Made by a program: the position numbers and the translations under genes. Below, piece after piece: positions 57,937-64,000 of a DNA stretch of 64,000 nucleotides; position 1 is the stretch's first letter; each line of letters begins with the position of its first letter. The stretch spans positions 138,116,682-138,180,681 of the forward strand of contig CM054062.1 of the NCBI GenBank assembly GCA_028641055.1, in the 5' to 3' direction. The notes beneath the pieces were generated by a model, which saw nothing but the letters and a program-made list of their open reading frames with translations, ran no database searches and was not told where the DNA came from. This DNA is from Alopecurus myosuroides (lineage: Eukaryota > Streptophyta > Magnoliopsida > Poales > Poaceae).

Positions 57937-60900
57937 TTGGATATAGGTAAAGGTGGCATTTTTTTGGCGAAATCTGAGACATGTACTTGTGATTTGTATG
58001 CAGGACCGGGAGAGAGCAAATTCTCTGTCGAGTTTCATCATGGTGGATGTTTCGTTGGTGAAGGAATTAACAAATCATATGTGGATGGCTGTGTCGTTTG
58101 CTATGATCATGTTGATAAGGTAACATGGTCTCCAATTATGGTTGAGCACTTGGTAGAGGAGATTGGCTGGGAGATGGCTGGAAGGGTGAAAGTGTATTAC
58201 TGCATTCCTATCCTTGCAGTGAACAAGAATGGGTTGAGAGAGATTACAAGTGATGCTGACACTGAATTTATGCTCAAGTTTTTGTCAATTGGGCACCATT
58301 TCTTCAGTATGTACATAGACCACGACAACACTTCTTCTGCAAATCAGAACCTTGATGATGTGGTGTACTCTTTCCCGAGAACAGAACTTCCTGTTGTCAT
58401 CGGTCCGAACAAGGGAGAGCAGAGTAGAGGCAGTGGCAGGGGTATTGGCAGTGGCATTGATGAACAAGCAGTAGAAGAAGGAATTTGTCAGCAGTTAATT
58501 GTGTATGGTTCAGTTGATCAGCAGGGAGAAAACGGTGCTGGTACTAGTGTAACAACAACTGCATATTCAGAGGATTCAGCAGATTCAGATTTCGCTCTTG
58601 ATTCATATGTTGACAGTGATTTCAACATATCAGATGATGATGATGATCTCTTTGCTGATAATGTGGATGTTGAACTTGAACCTGCGGCTACCAAAGATAA
58701 AGGGAAGGAGAAGGTAGAAGGATCTAGCAATCTGAAGGGAAAGGCCTTAGAGAAACACACAATGACTATTGCAGAAACACACAATGACAAAGAGGAGGAT
58801 TATGAATCTGAAGGAGAGGATTTATGGTGGCCTGATTCTGATGATGAAAAGAGAAATAAATTCAGAGTTTTCACAGGAGAGGACCTACATAATCCAAATT
58901 TTCATGTAGGGCAAGTTTTTGTATCTGTTGAACAATTAAGGGAGGCAATCAAGGAATACACTTGCAAGAATAGAAGGAATATAAAGATGCCTGTTAATGA
59001 CAAGAAAAGGTTGAAAGCTGTTTGTGAGGGGAGTGAGAGCTGCACTTGGTATCTCTGGGCATCAACAGACAGCAGAACAGAATGCTTCATGGTCAAGAAG
59101 TATGTGGATGTACATAGCTGTGGCAAGAAGTACAATGTGAGTGCTTTCACTGCTCCATTTCTTGCAACCAAGTACCTGGAGAGTTTTAGGGCAGACCAAG
59201 ACATGAACCTGAAGAATTTATCAAGAGTTGTACAAAAGAAATGGCATATGACACCAGGGAGGAACAAGCTACAGAGAGCTAGAAGGCTGGCCATGAAAAT
59301 CATTCATGGAGACGAAGCAGGCCAGTACAAGCTGCTGTGGGATTATGCAAATGAGATAAGGAGGAGTAATCCTGGCAGTTCATTCTTTGTAGCTCTTGAT
59401 GAAAAAGCAAGGTTCAACAAAGCATATATGTGCATAGATGCCTGCAAGAGAGGGTTCCTTCAGGGTTGCAGACCCATCATTTTCATCGATGGTTGTCACA
59501 TTAAGACTAGGTACAAAGGACAATTACTTGTTGCGGTTGGTATAGATCCCAACAACTGTATCTTTCCTATTGCAGTTTGCGTTGTTGAAGTTGAGGATAA
59601 ACCGAATTGGTGCTGGTTTCTTGAGAGGCTTAAGAATGACTTAGGCATTGTCAACACTGCACCCTGGACAATTATGTCTGATAAACAGAAGGGTTTAATC
59701 AATGTTGTGAAGGAGCTATTTCCCGAGTCAGAGCACAGATTCTGTGTAAGACACATGTGGAAGAACTTTCAGCAGGTGTTTAGAGGTGATGCACTAAAAA
59801 ATCAACTATGGAAGATAGCTAGATGCAGCACAGTGACAAACTACGAATTATACATGAATGAGATGAAGGAGCTCAATTTGGATGCATACAACTGGTTGCA
59901 TGATCTAGAACCACACACATGGGTTAAAGCTTTTCAAAGTGACCTGCCCAAATGTGACATCTTATTGAACAACAATTGTGAGGTGTTCAACAAGTAAGTA
60001 TTTTATTTACCTTTTTAATTCATGTCCTTCATCTCCTGTATTTCCTTTATTTATTTTATTTCCTATTCTAAGTTCTGTTATTTCTGCACAGATGTATTCT
60101 AGATGCAAGGGAACTACCAATTCTTGCCATGTTTGAGAGAATAAAAGAGCAATGGATGAGTAGACACTAAACCGAGCAGATTGAAGGAGAGAAGATGAAA
60201 GATACCATATGCCCAAAAATAAAGAAAAAGCTAGAGGAGATAAAGGAGTGGGCCAACACTGCCTATGTACATGGCTCAGGAGATCAATTATTTCAAGTTG
60301 GTGACAGGGGAGTGGAATACATAGTGGACTTGAAGACTAAAACTTGCAGTTGTTGTAGATGGCAGAAAAGTGGGATACCTTGCTTACATGTCCTAGCTGT
60401 TTGCAGAGAAGAACAAAAAGAACCCGAAACACTAGTTGATCCATGTTACTCTGTAGAAATGTTCAAAAAGGCTTACAGCAACTGTGTTATCCCTTGCAAG
60501 GACAAGTCTGAATGGCAGAGGATGAATGGCCCCCCAATTGAACCTCCAAGTTATCAGAAACATGTTGGTCGTCCTAGTAAAAGCAGGAGGAAATCAGCTG
60601 ATGAAATCATCTGTGGAAATGGAGGCAGGAAAATATCAAGACATGGCATCATTATTCACTGTAAGTACTGTCGAGAAGCAGATCATAACATCAAGGGATG
60701 TAAGTACAGAAAAGCTGGACTCCCACCTCCAAACTCACAGGAACCCGTCATAGCTCAGGAACAATCACACGAACCTGTCATACCTCAGGAACAGAACCCT
60801 GCATCAGCACCGGAAAGAGTTCAAGATCAGATGGTAGATCAGATGGTTAACCAGGTAATTTAGCTACTGCATTCATGTTAAGTAATTTATGCTCCTGCTA

Positions 60901-61695
60901 TGCTAATGAATTGACAAAATGTAATGTTGTACCTTCATGTAGACGGCAGAGACTAGAGTTGCTACAGCCACACCTGTTCCCCATTCAAGCTTCCTTAACG
61001 CTGCCCAAGCTATGTTGAACCAACCTCAGAGAAACACAGTCACACAGAGTGAACTGACAAAGCAGTTGCTACTTATGAAGTTACAGAGAGAGAAAGAACT
61101 TGCTGACAAGAAAGAAGCTTTGCTTCGACAGAGAAAAGAAGAAGAAGAGAAGAAAGCTGCAGATGAAGCCACAAGGAGACATGAACAAACAATGCAGAAA
61201 CTTGAAGCTGCAGAGAGGAAGAAGCTTGCAGCAGCTGAGATGAGGGAGATAAAATTGGCTCAAGCTGCACTGTACAAGCAGGCAAGAGCTGAGACAAAGA
61301 AATGGGTCAAAGAGACAGAAAAGGCAAAAGCAACTAAGAACAAGGAAGCTCGGGATGCTCAGAGGAAGGCTGAAAGAGAAGCAGTTGCTGCCAAGAAACA
61401 ACAAGAAAGACTAGTAGCAGCTACAGAGAAGGAAGCACAGAAGGCGAAGCAGAGACAGGAAGTTGCTGCAGAGAAGGAGGCAAAAAGAATTGCACTTGCT
61501 GAATCAAAGGAGGCAGAAAGACTTGTACTTGTCGCACAAAGGGAGGCACAAAGGGAGGAACAGAGGGCTGCAACAGCACCATCTCGTAGGCAATACAAGC
61601 GACCAAGAACAACAAGTGTGGATACATCAGGCAGCGAGCAAAATGAGCTCATTCCACCTCCTAAACATGTATCCATGTTCGATATCTTTAGATGA
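57937..61695 (+). pseudogene. MULE transposase with coiled-coil tail, one premature stop
   Basis: Exons 57937-59993, 60092-60854, 60943-61695 (phases join; 1190 codons). The N-terminus may begin in an earlier exon, as an acceptor-like TATGCAG precedes 58003. Domains: PB1-like N-terminus (about residues 30-120); acidic linker; MuDR-type region (about 325-400, F-H-V-G-Q-V-F); MULE DDE core (PF10551) with F-I-D-G-C-H and M-S-D-K-Q-K-G; SWIM zinc finger C-S-C-C and C-L-H; C-x2-C-x4-H-x4-C knuckle; then about 190 residues of Lys/Glu/Ala-rich coiled coil, R-R-Q-Y-K-R-P-R and an end M-F-D-I-F-R. A TAA at 60168-60170, in frame, ends translation before the SWIM finger. Otherwise the frame is open, so inactivation may be recent. 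Confidence 0.9.
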
Positions 61696-62960
61696 TCTAC
61701 TGGAATGTACTTCTGATTTTGATTCTAGCACTTCTGGAATGATGTAATAATTAAGATTGTTTTTATCCATGTTTTCTTTTTGGTAGAAATGAAATTAAGA
61801 TTGTTCAGCAGGCCTCTGGCCCTGGAGACAAAATAAAACATAGTGCCATTCTCTGGTAGTCCCAAATTCAATCACTAGTCCTCCCATCATGCTGTAGTCA
61901 ATCTGCAGAGGAAGCAGGAATGAATTTTTTTAGTGTTTACTTAACACCTTGCACGATATAGACAGAACTAACGGATCAAGGACCTACCTTCTGTTCAACC
62001 AAGATAGGGTGATATATGGATGGATGCTGCCAAAAAAAATCACATCTGATAGAACTATTAGATCTCCAGCATGCACATGGTGTATATATGCATACTAGCT
62101 ATACAAAACAACCAAATGTATGGATGAATTTTGGCTGTATGCCTGATCAAGAGGAGCTGAATAATTTCTTGACTGGAGCTTATATTTTTGACACCCTCTT
62201 ACAGTAATTATCTGTATAAATTATTAAATTTGCAATGCACATCGGTTCATACTTGTCTGAATATGGCACCAATTTACATGACCTTATTCCTGAGAAAACA
62301 GGTCCAGTACTAACTAGTAGTGGGCAGGCAGGCTCTTACAACACATTACAGGGAAATTATTTAGACACTAACAGACTAGCAACTTGTACACGCAGAGATT
62401 CGTTGATTTCGTCAGGAAGCAGCTTGTACCGTGTTGTTCCTGGAGGCCGCAGCACCTTGCCGACACCATGAGGTCGAGGAGACATGGCGTGGTCCGGCCG
62501 GCGAGCATGGTCGTCGATCCGGCCGCTACCGCCGTGGTCCGGCCGCTGCGTCCGACGACGACGCAGGGGGCGATGCGGACACGGGAGAGCCCCACTCCTT
62601 GCCCCTATGGTGGCCAAGGCGAGCTCTTCCGGAGGCTCGACGCTGCTGAGCCCGTGGTCCGGCCGCTGCCGCCGTGGCTGCGCCCGAGGACGGCGCAAGG
62701 GAGCGATGCGAGAGCACGACTCCTCGCCCCCATGGTGGCCAAGCAACTCGGCGCCGCGACCCCCGCAATGCGAGCTCTTCCGGAGGCTCGACAAGGCTGA
62801 GCCTGAGGACGAGCGGGGCGCTCCCGCCGGCGGATTTCCTGCCCAGCTCCTCTGTTGGGAAATCCCCTGTTTCTATCGGATAACAGGGCCCCCCGGGCCC
62901 GGAGAACACGTCTTCTGGTCGGTGGATCGATCCCCAATCTGTCCAGCCATGTAGAAGCCT
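61696..62960. other. MULE right arm with G+C-rich insert
   Basis: 61696-62340 is AT-rich and non-coding. 62400-62900 is very G+C-rich, with an internal imperfect repeat (CTCTTCCGGAGGCTCGAC at about 62621 and 62775) and open frames on both strands, the longest being 145 codons on the minus strand (62357-62794). The change in composition suggests captured host sequence, as in Pack-MULEs, or a second MULE gene; no domain recognised. Confidence 0.45.
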
Positions 62961-63116
62961 CTCGCGTGTCTGTACGATTATTATACGAAGCCAGTGACCA
63001 TACATTAACCTCTAATGATAGTTCAGTGACCAAAGTGAGAGTATTTTAGAGTTCAGTGACCAGTGACCGTAGTGAGTTTCGCGCGCAAGTACAGTGACCT
63101 GCCGTGCATTTTACTC
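62961..63116 (-). repeat. MULE right terminal inverted repeat
   Basis: 156 bp, inverse of 57300-57448 with a few substitutions and an extra CAGTGACC duplicated near 63060. Confidence 0.93.
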
Positions 63117-63146
63117 TTTATTATATTCTAGTAGTAGCACTGCGGT

Positions 63147-63509
63147 ATGAAAGCCCGTTCGACCGCGCTACAAAAGACAAGCACGTCGTCCTTCCAACTC
63201 CCCTCGAGGAGATCGATGCGAAAAAACCGCGTCGGCGGTGGCGGGCAGGTGCGGTGGGCGGCGCCGATGTGGGCGCTGCTAGAGCGGATCATGGAGGAGC
63301 CGAGGAGGAAGGAGAAAAAAGACATCATGATCCGTTCTGTCGTCGCCGTCGACGGGCAGGTGGTGGAGCGGCGCATGCTGCCTGTGTCGATCTACAATAC
63401 TGCCATACTGGCAGCACGTCATCCACGATCTCCTCCACGCACACACCGTGTTTCACCAGCGACGCCAACCTTTGATTTTTGCACCGCCCCCGCGAGCTCC
63501 GGTCGTTAA
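63147..63509 (+). CDS. Unassigned ORF starting in the retroposon target site (120 aa)
   Basis: The ATG is the first base triplet of the 14-bp target duplication. The product is basic (R-R-K-E-K-K-D-I-M-I-R) with a segment V-V-A-V-D-G-Q-V-V-E-R. G+C-rich, unlike the flank. No family recognised. It could be the start or an exon of a host gene split by the retroposon, or chance. Confidence 0.3.
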   Translation: MKARSTALQKTSTSSFQLPSRRSMRKNRVGGGGQVRWAAPMWALLERIMEEPRRKEKKDIMIRSVVAVDGQVVERRMLPVSIYNTAILAARHPRSPPRTHRVSPATPTFDFCTAPASSGR

Positions 63510-63939
63510 TGCCGCCAGAAGCTCGGCCCTCGAACCCCTCCTGGCGCTAACTGCCCGCCTAACCTAATCTGCAACGGCTGAGACGACACTGCATCGAGCA
63601 CATGCTCTCTGCCCTACGACTTGGCTGACGCGGATTTGCTCTAGCGGAACCTCCACGAAGGTAAAGACAGCTGCTGCTCTGTATATTTTTGTCTGGTCTC
63701 TCGATGTGCGAGCGTTGTACTCCACGATCTGCTATTGCAACTGTTCCTTCTGTTGAATATATTAGCAATTTAGCACATGATTTAATTCGAAATAGCAGTA
63801 GATGAATTGCGACAGTAGCAAATACAGTAATCATGCAAACGTCTAGATCTAGTACAGTAGCCAGATTGATACAATCTATTGCAAGAACTAGACATATGAA
63901 TTCCAGTAACATCTCATACAGATGAAAGAGAGATACGTA
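63510..63939. other. Spacer, AT-rich, intron-like on the minus strand
   Basis: No gene supported. If the minus-strand exon at 63940-64000 is real, this would be its first intron: a GTACGT donor follows directly. Confidence 0.35.
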
Positions 63940-64000
63940 CGATGGAGCGGTAGCGGCACCGCCGTTGTTGTTGTTCCCGGTGTCGGCCATGTCGTTGATG
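63940..64000 (-). CDS. Possible first exon of a minus-strand gene at the window edge
   Basis: Minus strand has an ATG at 63990 followed by M-A-D-T-G and N-N-N-N-G-G-A-A-T-A-P-S, then a good donor (GTACGTATC) at 63941. Low-complexity N-termini like this are common in plant regulatory proteins. Too short to name. Confidence 0.3.

Larger units (their letters stand above)
57300..63116 (+). mobile_element. Mutator-like element (MULE) with long inverted repeats
   Basis: Terminal inverted repeats 57300-57448 and 62961-63116 begin GAGTAAAATGCAC and match nearly throughout, apart from a short duplication in the right one. Flanked by a 9-bp duplication with one mismatch, TTTACTATA (57291-57299) and TTTATTATA (63117-63125); 9 bp is the MULE rule. 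5817 bp. It encodes a three-exon transposase. It sits within the retroposon at 55729-63146. Confidence 0.95.
55729..63146 (-). mobile_element. Retroposon of about 970 bp, split by a LINE and a MULE
   Basis: Flanked by a perfect 14-bp duplication ATGAAAGCCCGTTC (55715-55728 and 63147-63160). A run of T starting at 55729 is the poly-A tail of a minus-strand insert. After removing the LINE (56619-57236) and the MULE (57300-63116) with their duplications, about 970 bp of minus-strand sequence remain, without a recognisable protein. The long duplication and poly-A show LINE-type target-primed insertion. It may be a short LINE derivative or another retroposed transcript. Confidence 0.75.

Overview
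This is a 64-kb piece of a grass nuclear genome, probably Pooideae such as Triticeae. The evidence is a split plant gene with GT-AG introns, a Stowaway element with the grass CTCCCTCCGT terminus, Tourist-like and Harbinger-like elements with TTA target duplications, Tat-lineage Ty3/Gypsy elements, an Angela/BARE-like Copia relic, LINE fragments and a MULE. Family names come from sequence motifs and memory; no search was run. One host gene is certain: the 3' two-thirds of a BRE1/HUB-type histone H2B E3 ubiquitin ligase (1-7647, + strand, 14 exons, C-terminal RING).

Layout. (1) 1-7647: BRE1-like gene, with an 800-bp Tourist-like element in its fifth intron. (2) 7648-11652: 3' flank, a 137-bp Stowaway element, a gene-poor stretch and a decayed LINE fragment (- strand). 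(3) 11653-53608: a nested retrotransposon block. An old Copia-like element (pieces at 11653-15930, 41559-41805 and 53442-about 53608) is split by two Tat-type Gypsy elements, both with gag-pol on the minus strand. Element A is 15931-41558 (TSD ATAAC, LTRs about 880 bp). Element B is 41806-53441 (TSD GATGT, LTRs 491 bp). Element A is itself split inside gag by element C, 28319-39076 (TSD GTAAC, 2.5-kb LTRs), which encodes only a Gag and looks like a TR-GAG non-autonomous element. A and B each carry a multi-exon extra ORF on the opposite strand to gag-pol, between integrase and the 3' LTR. (4) 53652-55425: a Harbinger-like element (TTA TSD) with a decayed coding region. (5) 55715-63160: a second nest. 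A retroposon of about 1 kb (14-bp TSD, poly-A on the minus strand) was invaded by a 5'-truncated LINE (15-bp TSD) and by a 5.8-kb MULE (9-bp TSD, 150-bp TIRs). The MULE encodes a three-exon transposase with one premature stop and a long coiled-coil tail. (6) 63147-64000: a small unassigned ORF and the possible first exon of another minus-strand gene at the window edge.

The elements are mostly dead. A and B carry stops, frameshifts and, in A, loss of a catalytic block of reverse transcriptase. Many of the stops fit C-to-T change at CAG or CGA codons, as expected of methylated repeats. Order of insertion follows from the nesting: Copia-like element first, then A and B, then C into A; in the right-hand nest, retroposon first, then LINE and MULE. 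The most notable content is the pair of antisense, intron-bearing ORFs in A and B, the gag-only element C with a 3.3-kb non-coding interior, and the tail of the MULE transposase.
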